Shown: positions 9,765 to 19,190, counted from the stretch's first letter. The stretch: 64,000 nucleotides of DNA from Methanomicrobium antiquum (GCF_029633915.1 NZ_CP091092.1:1984001-2048000), one strand, 5' to 3'. Notes: generated by a model from the sequence alone, not told the origin. A program made the numbers and translations.

Positions 9765-10340
9765 TTATAGAATATTTACAGTATCAAACTGATATGGTGC
9801 TGACCTTGTTATCATAAATGAACCTGTTGACTGGGATACCATTTCAATTGTAAATTTCTGACCTTCTTTTAGCTCATGTCCCGGTGCAAGGTGTATAAGA
9901 ATAGTAAATACCTCTCCGCTGTCGAGGAAATTATCTTCATAATCCGGCTGGGATTTTCGCTTGATAATCCCCCAGCATCCGGCAGTAATTCCCGCTTCAT
10001 CATAAAGCGGAACATTTTGATCGATTATTAAAACCTCATCAGGAGTGCTCCATGTAACAACCATTCCGGAAAAATCAATCATCTGCCCGCCGGAAGACTG
10101 TGAAAGAGAAAACTGTATCTTATTTATTCCGTCTCCACCGCTATGTCCATATACATTTCCCAAAAGCTCAGGCATTGCACCTGCTTCAGACACGGCATTA
10201 TGAAGTACTCCTTCAGTCTGTGATGTAGCATAAAATCCTGCACCAAGGATTGCAAAAGAAAAGACCGAAGCTACAACTACAAATGCAATTAGAACTATTG
10301 CGGCCTCAAGACCTGTGAAAGCTTCGGAGTCTGAAATCAA
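9765..10340 (-). CDS. arlB: Archaellin (archaeal flagellin)
   Basis: The 191-residue protein has the class III signal of archaeal filament subunits: a short charged leader ending FTG, then LEAAIVLIAFVVVASVFSFA. The prepilin peptidase would cut after Gly10 and the hydrophobic helix would form the filament core. The same N-terminus is typical of Methanomicrobiales archaellins. The rest is a Gly/Ser-rich beta domain exposed on the filament. The start is TTG at 10340, chosen because GGTGAG lies 6 bases upstream and no ATG is in frame. Only one archaellin gene is present here; ArlI- and ArlJ-like genes follow about 340 bases to the right on the same strand. Confidence 0.88.
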   Translation of the reverse strand: MISDSEAFTGLEAAIVLIAFVVVASVFSFAILGAGFYATSQTEGVLHNAVSEAGAMPELLGNVYGHSGGDGINKIQFSLSQSSGGQMIDFSGMVVTWSTPDEVLIIDQNVPLYDEAGITAGCWGIIKRKSQPDYEDNFLDSGEVFTILIHLAPGHELKEGQKFTIEMVSQSTGSFMITRSAPYQFDTVNIL

Positions 10341-10369
10341 ATTTATCTCACCATAAATACAACCTTTCA

Positions 10370-10425
10370 GGCATAAAATATTCGTATTTTACTATAGAAG
10401 TTGCAGTGTATATAGATATTTTTGT
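10370..10425 (-). promoter_or_regulatory. Probable archaellin promoter
   Basis: On the minus strand a TATA-like stretch (AAATATCTATATACAC) lies at about 10420-10405. Start of transcription would be near 10380 and the leader about 40 bases, ending in GGTGAG before the TTG start. Separate transcription from the arlI-arlJ genes is therefore likely. Confidence 0.4.
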
Positions 10426-10617
10426 ATAGTTCTGACAATACAGAAATTTTGTTTCAGACATTACGTGAAACTGGAAATATTATTCAAATTTTTCTTAATT
10501 TTTGGTGTTTTTTGTATTTTTAGGGAGGAGTGGTCTTTCTTCTTCTTTAATTTTTTTCGACATTTTTTTGGCTTATCTGATATTTTTTACCTGAAAAATA
10601 CCCCGAAGTGGCCACAC

Positions 10618-10681
10618 TTCCTATATCCCCACATTCCTATAACATAACAATTCTATAACATCGAATTCCTATATCCCCACA
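10618..10681. repeat. 16-bp direct repeat downstream of arlJ
   Basis: TTCCTATATCCCCACA occurs at 10618-10633 and again, identical, at 10666-10681, 48 bases apart. Between them are looser copies of TTCTATAACAT. The rest of the 344-base gap (10341-10684) holds the archaellin promoter and T-rich sequence that may terminate the arlJ transcript. Confidence 0.6.
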
Positions 10682-10684
10682 GTT

Positions 10685-12625
10685 CTATATCATTATATTA
10701 AAGATCAAAAGACCAATCACAAGCATAATTGCGGCATGCTTAATACCTGCCTTTATTGAGCCTTCACCCATCTGACCGGCAATAAGACCTGAGAAAAACG
10801 CCTGAATCATACATGTGTGAAACAAAAGACGCCGAAATGTATCAACAGGCATCTGGGTGCTCTGAGAAAAGGAAGCACCTGATGTTGCCTGAACAGTTGC
10901 TGATGCAGAAGATGTATTCATTGAATCAAGAATTGTAAGAAAATTGACATCCAGTACTGCAACCACAAACACAAAAACAAAAAATGCCAGATAAATAATC
11001 ATCGTATAGATGAACATCTCACCTGTTCTTTCACGCTTTAAGACCTGGTTCATCCTTGCATCGCTTGATGCAATTGATAAAACCTCTCCTATCTCGCCGC
11101 TCATCTCACTTGCCTTTGTGATAAGAGTGACAGTTCTTGCAATCGCTGAAGTATTGACCCTTTTCTCAAACCTCACCAATGCATCGCCGACACTTGCACC
11201 CCAGTCAATGTCGCGTTTAATCCTTCTTATCTCATATGAAATTACTCCAAGGTTTGTTCTTACAAGAACATTGATTGCTCCTGCAAGAGACATTCCAACG
11301 CGGTTTACTCCTCCGAGCCTGTCGAGAAAATCAGGCGTGCTCTCTTCAATATCATGCACCTTTTTTCTCCATAACTCAATAAAAAATCCATAAGGAATTA
11401 AAAGAAAAAGAACTGCCATTATTATATGGTCGTCTATTATCGCATACGTTATCTCTGCATCGGAATATGAAGGCACATTTAGAAAAAGAAGAGCCAGATA
11501 CAGGATTGCCAGAGGAACTGATATGTAAAATGACCGCTTTGAATCAGAAACAAACCAGTCAAGAGGGTTCTTCAAAAATTCCTTAAATGCTCTTTTTCTG
11601 TCATAACTGTCAAGAATTGCGAAATAATCCTCCTCTCCTTCTTTATCTTTAATTTTTACGTCTTTGAATTCATTTAACTCTTTTATTGAGAGGTATCTTT
11701 CAACCTCCTGATCCTTTAAGGAGATTAGATCTACAAAAAGCATAAAAATTGCAGCACCAACCGGAAGAAGGATGTAGGTTACAAGGGTGAGTTCAAAAAC
11801 AGCGGTTGTTCCCACCATTCCCATTACAACCATAATTATTATCAGAAACAAAGGCCCTGCAACAAATAATGTAACATAGGATTCAGCAACAATCTGCAGT
11901 ATGGACAAAAACTGCTTTTGCTCAAATCTGGCCTCATTCTGATAAAGGCTGACACGGGATTCAAGATATGAGGATAAATCCCCGCCGCTGTTGATGACTG
12001 AAAGCATATCCTCCAAAAATTCCTTGAATTTTTCAGACGGAGTTGTATATATAAGATTTTGAAGAGCTGAAATCATATCAAATCCAAAATATTCAGCATC
12101 TCTTATAACCTGCCGAAACTCAAGTGCGACCTCTCCGTAAATATCAGCATTTTCAGATATCGATCTGAAGATGTCTAAGAGTTCTGCACCGCCCCTTCTC
12201 ATAGCAAACATGTATGAGACTGCGTTGTGAAGAGTCAGATTTATCTTGGTTTTCCTTGTTGATTTCTGCATAGAGGGATAATTAAGGGCCAGAATATAGA
12301 CAAAGAGATAACCAAGGGAAAAAAATACTGCAGATGAAATTAATCCGACAGCCATTCTTGTCAAAACCGGAACTTCATAAACAGGGAGATTTAAGTTGAA
12401 GACATTGTAAATTCCTGTTGAAAATTCCGGGATGAATATGAATGATGAGAGGAAAAATCCGAGAATTCCAAAGATTAATCCTGCTATCAGGGAAAATAAT
12501 ATTGAATAATAAAGATATCTTGAAACGGTAAGCCCCATCCTTGAAGATATCAGAGATGCCTTAAGATCTGTAAAGGATTCCGGATGCTTAGAAAGCCTCC
12601 ATTGAATGTACCTTTCAACAAGCAT
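10685..12625 (-). CDS. arlJ: ArlJ-like filament assembly membrane protein (two T2SSF domains)
   Basis: The 646-residue membrane protein has two copies of the GspF/TadC domain, about residues 95-290 and 390-560, separated and framed by hydrophobic helices. SGGDLSSYLESRV in the first copy and MSGEIGEVLSIASSDARMN in the second are typical of this fold. It would be the platform on which ArlI works to push subunits into the filament. It starts 10 bases after the ATPase gene, so the pair forms one operon. FlaJ proteins are usually about 550 residues; the excess is in the linker between the two copies. A role in a second pilus system is possible. Confidence 0.85.
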   Translation of the reverse strand: MLVERYIQWRLSKHPESFTDLKASLISSRMGLTVSRYLYYSILFSLIAGLIFGILGFFLSSFIFIPEFSTGIYNVFNLNLPVYEVPVLTRMAVGLISSAVFFSLGYLFVYILALNYPSMQKSTRKTKINLTLHNAVSYMFAMRRGGAELLDIFRSISENADIYGEVALEFRQVIRDAEYFGFDMISALQNLIYTTPSEKFKEFLEDMLSVINSGGDLSSYLESRVSLYQNEARFEQKQFLSILQIVAESYVTLFVAGPLFLIIIMVVMGMVGTTAVFELTLVTYILLPVGAAIFMLFVDLISLKDQEVERYLSIKELNEFKDVKIKDKEGEEDYFAILDSYDRKRAFKEFLKNPLDWFVSDSKRSFYISVPLAILYLALLFLNVPSYSDAEITYAIIDDHIIMAVLFLLIPYGFFIELWRKKVHDIEESTPDFLDRLGGVNRVGMSLAGAINVLVRTNLGVISYEIRRIKRDIDWGASVGDALVRFEKRVNTSAIARTVTLITKASEMSGEIGEVLSIASSDARMNQVLKRERTGEMFIYTMIIYLAFFVFVFVVAVLDVNFLTILDSMNTSSASATVQATSGASFSQSTQMPVDTFRRLLFHTCMIQAFFSGLIAGQMGEGSIKAGIKHAAIMLVIGLLIFNIMI

Positions 12626-12635
12626 ATTACGACCT

Positions 12636-14837
12636 TTAAGATAAAAGCTCTTTTAAATTATTTATCTCAGACATTACCATCTCAGGATTTATGGAATATG
12701 TCTGAACTATTCTTGTAACACTTATGTAATCTCTTATCTCCTGCTCATGTAGTGCATTTAGAATTTTCAAACGTCTTTGCACCTCATCATTCATCTCCTG
12801 ACTGGTCCAGCCACGGACTTCCATGATTTTTTGGTATACAGAAGATCTGCCATTATATGAATGAGCATCTGTTACAGGATCATAGGTGAATACGTTGTTT
12901 ACCCTGAGGTTTCCTGTGCCCGGATCTATTCCGGCAATTTCCACAATCTCCAGTGAGCGCCTTACTCTCTCCTGCCCGCGATATATAAGTGCCTGAACGC
13001 TTACGATATCCAGCGCCTGCACCATATTTCTTGGAACATTTAAAGGAGCGTTTTCAAGACGGTGTATTGCCGCATCAACATCGTTTGCATGGAGCGTTGA
13101 AAATGTTGTATGGCCTGTGTTCATCGCCTGAAAGAGAGTCTGGGCTTCAGCACCCCTCACTTCTCCGACAAGGATATATTCAGGTCTCTGCCTCATTGCG
13201 GCTTTTAAAAGATCAAACATGTCAATTCTGGAGCCTGTGGATTCGGCAACATTTTCTCTTGTGACACTTGCAATCCAGTTGTCATGATATAGAGTAATTT
13301 CCCTTGTATCCTCAATGCTTACTACCTTAGACAGTGTCGGGATGAAGAGTGATACGGCATTTAAAGACGATGTCTTTCCGCTTGCAGTTCCTCCGACAAA
13401 TAAAAGACTTTTGTTGTTCTCGATTGCAAGCCAGAAAAAAACAAGCTCTTCAGGACTGAACGTTCCATACTCCATAAGCTCAACCGGAGTGAAAGGACTT
13501 TCACGGAACTTTCGTATTGTAAACGAAGTTCCCCTGCTTGTCACCTCTTTTCCAAGCGTGAGCTGAAGCCTTGAACCGTCAGGAAGGGTTGCATCAAGCA
13601 TTGGCTGTGACACTGAGATGTGTTTACCTGATCTCTGTGCAAGGGTTATTGCAAGAGAGTAGAGGTTTTCCTCTTTAAAAGTGACATTTGTTTTTATGTT
13701 TCTGAATTGTCGGTGATATAAAAATACAGGGATATCAGAACCGTCACATGATATATCCTCAATAAATGGATCTTTTAATAGAGGATCAAGTTTTGACCAG
13801 CCAAGGAAGTTTCTTTTAAGATAATACTCAAGCTTGAACTTTGATTCCTTTTTTGGTTTTATTTTGTATTCCTTTAGGAGGAGATACATTTTTTCAAGAA
13901 GGATTACAGATTTATCCTCAATTATCTCCTCGTCTGTGAGGATTAAAACGTCACGCATATCCTCAAAAAGCCTCTCTAAAAGCTCATATTCAAAAGGAGA
14001 CAATACAGGTTCAAAGAGCATGTATTCATTCATTCGGGTATCGTTTTTGTTTACAATCAAAACCTTTGATCTGCCTTCCAGTATCCAGTATTCTGATACA
14101 AGGCTATAGCCCTCAGGGACTTGTGATTCTACAAGAGATCCATTTGTTATGAAATCATACTCTTCAGGCGGTTCTTTTTTTACCTTAAGACGCTTTAAGA
14201 ATGAAAACCGGGGTTTTTTATCAGCTTTATGCTTTTTTTTATCTTCGTTTTTCTCATCGGCGGGCAGTTCTTCTGAAAGGCTCTCATCCAAAGTAACATT
14301 CAATGCTTTATCAACAGTTGTGATTTTGGATTCAGAAATACCGGCCTGTTCATCTTTACTTTTCACATCATCCAAGCTATCGGAGGTGTTTGAATCATCT
14401 GAGTTATCCGGAATCTTTTCATCATCGGGATTATCGGAGATATTTGAATCATTAAAGCTATCCAAAACTGCTGATGTATCGGGAGTATTTTGTGAGTTTT
14501 TATCAGCAGTCTCATCAGAAATATTTTCAGACGGGTTTTCAGTGACATTAATATTACTATTTTCAGCGGGGAATTCGGGGGGGATTTTAACTATATCTGT
14601 CTCATCAGAACCTGTTTTTTTATCAGCTGTGTCAGACTCGTCATTCTTATTTTTTAATTCGTCTGTTTCCTTATTTTCGGCATCTTCACTTTCAGTTTCA
14701 TCTCCATTAAAAGACGGGGAGATTTCTTTTTCGCCGGATTTTTTCAAGAGCTCCTCTAAGCTTATCTCATCCTGCCTTTTCTTATCATCCGGACTCTTTT
14801 TGTCATCCAAATTATCCTCTTTACTGAAAAATACCAT
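12636..14837 (-). CDS. arlI: ArlI-like secretion/motor ATPase with long acidic N-terminus
   Basis: The C-terminal 500 residues are a type II/IV secretion ATPase: Walker A GGTASGKTSS near residue 485, the Asp box SIEDTREI, Walker B YILVGEVRGAEAQ and the His box FSTLHANDVDAAIHRLEN. It would drive filament assembly and, if this is the archaellum, rotation. The first 220 residues are unusual: a disordered tract very rich in Asp, Glu, Ser, Asn and Lys with repeated D-D-x-x-I-x-D-N-like units, ending in a Lys-rich patch. Normal FlaI is about 550 residues. The gene is divergent from the KaiC-like pair. Confidence 0.88.
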   Translation of the reverse strand: MVFFSKEDNLDDKKSPDDKKRQDEISLEELLKKSGEKEISPSFNGDETESEDAENKETDELKNKNDESDTADKKTGSDETDIVKIPPEFPAENSNINVTENPSENISDETADKNSQNTPDTSAVLDSFNDSNISDNPDDEKIPDNSDDSNTSDSLDDVKSKDEQAGISESKITTVDKALNVTLDESLSEELPADEKNEDKKKHKADKKPRFSFLKRLKVKKEPPEEYDFITNGSLVESQVPEGYSLVSEYWILEGRSKVLIVNKNDTRMNEYMLFEPVLSPFEYELLERLFEDMRDVLILTDEEIIEDKSVILLEKMYLLLKEYKIKPKKESKFKLEYYLKRNFLGWSKLDPLLKDPFIEDISCDGSDIPVFLYHRQFRNIKTNVTFKEENLYSLAITLAQRSGKHISVSQPMLDATLPDGSRLQLTLGKEVTSRGTSFTIRKFRESPFTPVELMEYGTFSPEELVFFWLAIENNKSLLFVGGTASGKTSSLNAVSLFIPTLSKVVSIEDTREITLYHDNWIASVTRENVAESTGSRIDMFDLLKAAMRQRPEYILVGEVRGAEAQTLFQAMNTGHTTFSTLHANDVDAAIHRLENAPLNVPRNMVQALDIVSVQALIYRGQERVRRSLEIVEIAGIDPGTGNLRVNNVFTYDPVTDAHSYNGRSSVYQKIMEVRGWTSQEMNDEVQRRLKILNALHEQEIRDYISVTRIVQTYSINPEMVMSEINNLKELLS

Positions 14838-15098
14838 TATTTACCCCGCCATTATAGCCTGCCTTCATATGTCCTGCCCTGATATAATAGGCTAACGGCT
14901 CATCCCTCAAATGAAAAAGAGGGAACATAACTAATATAAATAAACCACAGGCATATTATTGTTTTCATCACAAAGCTGATTTTTATTAGATTAAACCCCA
15001 TCTGATATTTCAGTCAGACAGTGAAAAGTCTAAACGGGGTAAAAATATTTTCCAATCAAAACATTTACATATAGAAAATGCAAAGGAGCATTGATAAT

Positions 15099-15929
15099 AT
15101 GCAGGATGAAAGGGCTAAAAGAATACCAACCGGAATTGAGTCTTTGGATCCGGTGCTTGCAGGCGGTGTTCCAAAAGGCTCGGTAATTCTTCTTGTGGGA
15201 GAGCCGGGAGCAGGAAACAGGGAATTTGTCTATTCGTCAATCCTTTTTTCATCAAAATTAAAAGAAAAAGGGGTTGAAAATCAGAAAGTCTCTCTTCCTG
15301 AAGAGATTGCATATACTACATTCACACGCCTTTCATCATCGATTGCAGAAGAGTTGGAGCTCTCGTTTAAAGGCGATATTACTAAAGATATAGAAAATAA
15401 AGTGAATTTCATAGATTTATCTGAAATTTATTTTGAATTAAGCGCTGTTCCGACAGGCTGGTACAGCAGTACATCTGTAATTGAAAGATTTCAGAAAAAA
15501 TCAGATTCGGTTGGAATTGTCTCCAAACTTGCAGAGAGTCTTCAGAACCATCCAAAAAACAGTATGATTGTTATTGACTCAATTACTGATATTGCAACCG
15601 AAAATACCACTGCATCTGAATGGAAGGATTTAATCGGGCTTTTAAGAGGCCTTCAGAGAGTTTCCAAAAAATGGGAATCTGTTATATACATACTTCTTTC
15701 AGACGGAATTTTATCTGATTCACGACTTATTGAAATTGCAGACTGTTGTGACGCAATGATTACATTCAGATGGGAGGAGAGTTCTGCAAGAAAACGCCAG
15801 AGAGTGATGTACTTTGAGAAGTTCAGAGGTGTAATGCCTCATCTTGAGGAGAAAGATCTTGTCAAGTTTGCAGTCAGAATCACTCCCGAATCCGGTTTTG
15901 AAGTAAGCAACATAAGAGTTGTAATATGA
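15099..15929 (+). CDS. KaiC/RAD55-like ATPase with degenerate P-loop
   Basis: The 276-residue protein has the RecA-like fold of the KaiC/RAD55 group (RIPTGIESLDPVLAGGVPKG at the start). The nucleotide loop, residues 34-43, is GEPGAGNREF: the GKT/S residues are replaced by Asn-Arg, so ATP hydrolysis is doubtful. The Walker B strand SMIVIDSITDIA is kept. I chose ATG 15099 rather than 15078 because AAGGAG at 15083-15088 is correctly spaced for it. Its stop overlaps the ATG of the next KaiC-like gene by 4 bases, which suggests a working heteromer of inactive and active subunits. The cluster context hints at signalling to the filament or chemotaxis system. Confidence 0.8.
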   Translation: MQDERAKRIPTGIESLDPVLAGGVPKGSVILLVGEPGAGNREFVYSSILFSSKLKEKGVENQKVSLPEEIAYTTFTRLSSSIAEELELSFKGDITKDIENKVNFIDLSEIYFELSAVPTGWYSSTSVIERFQKKSDSVGIVSKLAESLQNHPKNSMIVIDSITDIATENTTASEWKDLIGLLRGLQRVSKKWESVIYILLSDGILSDSRLIEIADCCDAMITFRWEESSARKRQRVMYFEKFRGVMPHLEEKDLVKFAVRITPESGFEVSNIRVVI

Positions 15930-16624
15930 TAAAAGAAAGAATTCTGATAGGAATCCCGGGTCTTGATGAGATGATAGGCGGGGGACTCATTAAGGGTAGC
16001 ACAACGGCAATTATTGGAACGTATGGTACCGGAAAGACTACATTTGCGCTTCAGTTCCTCTTTGAGGGGTTAATAAATGGTGAAAACTGCATTTATATAA
16101 GTCTTGAAGAGAGTGAGGAGAATATTTACGAAAAAATAACTGACAGGGGCTGGGATCTTGAAAAATACAAAGACAAATCCCTTTTTGTCATAAAGCTTGA
16201 TCCAACCGATTTTAACCTCTCAATTAACAGTATCAAAAACGATCTTCCCGATCTTATAAAAAGTGTTGATGCGAAAAGGGTTGTAATCGACCCCATATCC
16301 TTATTTGAGGGTCTTTTTGATGATCAGTCTACAAGAAGGCGGGAGATGTTTCGTTTTATTGAAATGATGTCAAATCTGGACTGCACACTGCTTCTTACAA
16401 GTGAAACTGAACAGAACAACAATTATTCAAGCAGATACGGGCTTGTTGAATATTTATCTGATACTGTTATAGTTTTGATGTACATCAGACCCTCTGACTT
16501 ATCTGAAGTCCACACTGCTTTGGAGGTTGTAAAAATGCGGCGCTCAAACCACTCAAGAGAAATAAAGCCTTATGAAATCCAGGAAGATAAGGTCAACGTA
16601 TATTCAGAGGCAAGTGTGTTTTGA
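15926..16624 (+). CDS. KaiC-like ATPase (intact P-loop)
   Basis: The 232-residue protein has a normal Walker A, GTYGTGKT at residues 31-38, the family sequence NCIYISLEESEENIYEKI, and a Walker B strand RVVIDPISLF. It has one RecA-like domain. It overlaps the preceding degenerate paralogue by 4 bases. Related single-domain proteins include ArlH, which gates archaellum assembly, but this sequence is closer to general KaiC/RAD55-type signalling ATPases than to ArlH. Neighbouring genes on both sides encode filament assembly and taxis proteins. Confidence 0.82.
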   Translation: MIKERILIGIPGLDEMIGGGLIKGSTTAIIGTYGTGKTTFALQFLFEGLINGENCIYISLEESEENIYEKITDRGWDLEKYKDKSLFVIKLDPTDFNLSINSIKNDLPDLIKSVDAKRVVIDPISLFEGLFDDQSTRRREMFRFIEMMSNLDCTLLLTSETEQNNNYSSRYGLVEYLSDTVIVLMYIRPSDLSEVHTALEVVKMRRSNHSREIKPYEIQEDKVNVYSEASVF

Positions 16625-16725
16625 AGATTGAACAAGAAAAAAAGAAGACTTTATTTTGTTTTTTAGATTTTTTTTTCTTTTTTAAATATCTTTTTTAAAT
16701 ATCTTTTTTTATCTTTTTTTTCTTT
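16625..16725. terminator. T-rich stretch between convergent kaiC-like and cheW genes
   Basis: The 100 bases between the stops are almost pure T on the plus strand, including two tandem TTTAAATATCTTTTT units. Runs of five to nine T would end the plus-strand transcript. The A-rich complement offers no obvious signal for the minus-strand transcript. Confidence 0.5.
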
Positions 16726-17196
16726 TTAGCAGACACACTGTTCTACCGTGCCAAGTGTCTCTTCAAGAATTTTTTCAATATCAATCCAGATCACAAGGTT
16801 TTGTTTTGTCGTTCCTCCTCCGGATTTTATTATTCCTTTTACAAACGCTTCTTTCGAGAGAGATGCATCCATCTGATCAACGTTTTCATCATCGATCTGA
16901 AGAACGCTTTGTACATCATCAACTATCAGACCTATATTAGAACTGCCCGCGGCATCAGGAACAAGAACGATGATTTTCTTGCTTTCATGATTCTGACCGA
17001 AATCGAGACCCAGGAGGCAGTTTAAATTCATCACATTTGTGATAACTCCACGAAGATTAATAATTCCGGCAATATGCTGCGGAGACCTTGGAACAGGTGT
17101 TATAGGCATCATCTCCACTATTTCCTGGACAGTATTGATATCTATTGCATAATTTGTGCCTGATATTTCAAACTGAACAACATCAATTGTAGCCAT
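16726..17196 (-). CDS. cheW: CheW chemotaxis adaptor
   Basis: The 156-residue protein is CheW, the adaptor linking receptor tips to the kinase CheA. It has the usual core: QFEISGTNYAIDINTVQEIV near the start, RSPQHIAGIINLRGVITNVM at about residues 37-56, and IGLIVDDVQSVLQI near residue 95. It follows the chemoreceptor gene by 35 bases on the same strand, so receptor and adaptor are co-transcribed. A close paralogue is at 27580. No cheA, cheY or cheB gene is in the window. Confidence 0.93.
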   Translation of the reverse strand: MATIDVVQFEISGTNYAIDINTVQEIVEMMPITPVPRSPQHIAGIINLRGVITNVMNLNCLLGLDFGQNHESKKIIVLVPDAAGSSNIGLIVDDVQSVLQIDDENVDQMDASLSKEAFVKGIIKSGGGTTKQNLVIWIDIEKILEETLGTVEQCVC

Positions 17197-17231
17197 TTTT
17201 ATTTTGCACCTCCTTTAAATCAGTTGATAAT

Positions 17232-18857
17232 CTAATATTTAAAGCGCGAATTGGCTTTTTCAAGACGCTTTATAAGTTCATTGACCTCGTTTACCGCACT
17301 TCCAATCTCTTCTACAGAAGCGCTTGACTCTTCTGCGAGTGCAGCTAAACTTTCGGCTTCATTCTGAACATCTTTTGTCATAACATTGCCTTTTTCAGCC
17401 GAATTAACTACATTGTTTGCAATCTGGGCCTGATCTTCTATTGCCTTTGTTATCTCACCGATATCGTGTGTGACCTGTCCTGCATTTTTGATAATGACAT
17501 TTAGTGCTTCAAGTGTCTTGTTTACACTCTCAACACCGTCAACAATTTCATTATTGGCAAGCATGATTGCCTTTGCAGTATTTTCACTTCCGCTCTGGAC
17601 AGCAGATACAACTTTTTCAATAGAGTCTGTCGCGGCCCGTGCCTCTGCGGCGAGATTTTTAACTTCTCCGGCAACAACAGCAAAACCACGTCCGTGTTCG
17701 CCGGCACGTGCGGCTTCAATTGCGGCATTGAGGGCAAGAAGGTTTATCTGACCGGCAATGTCGTTGATTAGCTTTACAATCTTCCCAACTTCTTTTACCT
17801 GGACAGTAAGGCCCTGAATTTCTTCTACACTCTTACTTGCAATCTTTTCAACATCGCCCATCTTCCTGTTGGTTACATTTGCAAGTTCCTGCGTCTCTTT
17901 TCCAACATCGACAACGTGGCTTGCGGCATTGTAAACTTCCTGGGATGTACTTGCAATCTCTTCATTTGATGCGGAAAGATCAGAGATCTGCCTCGTGATA
18001 TCATCTATGCTTACAAGAAGGCTTTTTGTGAGATCAGCAGTCTTCTGACTTGCATTTGCGACACCCTCTGTTGCCTTGGCAACCTCATCTGTTCCTTTTG
18101 CAACTTCATTTGAATTTGAAACTACCTGTTCTGTAACCTTTCCGGTTTCTGAAAGATTTGCTGATACAGACTCGCCAATATTGTTTACTGCATTCTTAAA
18201 AGTTACAAAGTCTCCTTTAACAATGATTTTTTCGGAGAATCTGGCAGTAAAATCAGCATCTGCATATTTCTGGCAGACATTTATCGATTCTTTCATTGGA
18301 ATTACAAAAGCATCGATTGCTGTGTTTACCGCTTCTACAATATCCTTGTATTCACCACTGTGAAGAGATGGATCGCTTCTATAACTTATGTTTCCATCAG
18401 CTGCATTATGACCAAGAATTTCAATCTCTGCAGAAACATTGCTAATTGCCTCCATCATTTTTATAAAAGCAGGAACTATTTTGTCATTTTCTGATCTTCT
18501 TCCGGCACCGTCTCCGATAGCTCGGAATTTTTCAAGATTTTTGAAATCTCCCTCAGACATATCCTCTGCAACATGCTGGAGTGTGATAAGCCTGTCCTGG
18601 ACTGTGTTTATTGTTTCAGCCAAAACTTTAGGAGCTCCTGAATAATCCCCTGTAACTTTTCTGGTGTAGTCATTGAAAGTCATTGCAGACAGAATTTCAG
18701 TACATTCAACAATGCCGCCAAATCCTTCAGAGAGAGTATTTATTTCCCTGACAATTCGCTGAAAATCAGGCCCGAATTCTGAAGGGTTCATTTCCGGAAT
18801 TTTATCTCCGGAATTCATCGCTAAAAGAATCTTTTCAATCCTCTCAATATCAGACAT
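17232..18857 (-). CDS. Soluble methyl-accepting chemotaxis protein
   Basis: This 541-residue chemoreceptor has no membrane helix or signal peptide, so it senses an internal cue. The N-terminal 260 residues hold repeated HAMP-like helical units (LITLQHVAEDMSEGDF and NVCQKYADADFTARF are examples). The C-terminal half is the long coiled-coil signalling hairpin, whose tip INLLALNAAIEAARAGEHGR and GFAVVAGEVKNLA contacts CheA and CheW. The gene leads the operon with cheW. Upstream is a GTGAGGGAT-type ribosome binding site. Confidence 0.93.
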   Translation of the reverse strand: MSDIERIEKILLAMNSGDKIPEMNPSEFGPDFQRIVREINTLSEGFGGIVECTEILSAMTFNDYTRKVTGDYSGAPKVLAETINTVQDRLITLQHVAEDMSEGDFKNLEKFRAIGDGAGRRSENDKIVPAFIKMMEAISNVSAEIEILGHNAADGNISYRSDPSLHSGEYKDIVEAVNTAIDAFVIPMKESINVCQKYADADFTARFSEKIIVKGDFVTFKNAVNNIGESVSANLSETGKVTEQVVSNSNEVAKGTDEVAKATEGVANASQKTADLTKSLLVSIDDITRQISDLSASNEEIASTSQEVYNAASHVVDVGKETQELANVTNRKMGDVEKIASKSVEEIQGLTVQVKEVGKIVKLINDIAGQINLLALNAAIEAARAGEHGRGFAVVAGEVKNLAAEARAATDSIEKVVSAVQSGSENTAKAIMLANNEIVDGVESVNKTLEALNVIIKNAGQVTHDIGEITKAIEDQAQIANNVVNSAEKGNVMTKDVQNEAESLAALAEESSASVEEIGSAVNEVNELIKRLEKANSRFKY

Positions 18858-18904
18858 TTCATATCCCTCACAAATTTCTAATTTTTCCTCTAATAGAGAG
18901 TTAT

Positions 18905-18945
18905 ACTATATGAATGTTACTTCCATATATAACTCAGAGGATAAA
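18905..18945 (-). promoter_or_regulatory. Probable promoter of the chemoreceptor-cheW operon
   Basis: On the minus strand GTTATATATGG at 18933-18923 is a good TATA element. Transcription would start near 18903 with a leader of about 45 bases. The remainder of the 333-base gap (18858-19190) is A-rich and contains a copy of the dispersed hairpin repeat. Confidence 0.45.
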
Positions 18946-19096
18946 TTTGGAAAAACCTACGTCAAATTCAAATTTCAACAGAATTAAGATATGTTTGAAA
19001 AAATGTTGAGGCTAAATTAAAAAAAATTCAGTGAAGAAAATTTAATCCAAATTCAACTTAATTTCAAAAAATAAAATACAAAATAATCTTTGGAAA

Positions 19097-19180
19097 AAAA
19101 CGTTCATGAAATATAATTTCATGGACTTTTTTCACAAAACAGTTTATGTTAAATCAGTCTATGTGAAATTTAATCTCATG
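19097..19180 (+). repeat. Dispersed hairpin repeat, copy A
   Basis: The core is AAACG followed by an 11-bp hairpin: GTTCATGAAAT at 19102-19112, loop ATA, ATTTCATGGAC at 19116-19126, with one G-T pair. A weaker second half with TTTATG and CATGAA motifs follows up to about 19180. It lies directly downstream of the bofA-like gene. The same family recurs at 19.66, 27.37, 27.48, 29.90, 30.29 and 56.70 kb. Confidence 0.7.
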
Positions 19181-19190
19181 AATCTTTTTA

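Noticed and set aside
14149-14895. 248-codon Ser/Leu-rich open frame opposite the acidic N-terminus of the motor ATPase
   Set aside because: It is the complement of Asp/Glu/Ser-rich codons. The minus-strand frame has the conserved ATPase, so the plus frame is a by-product.
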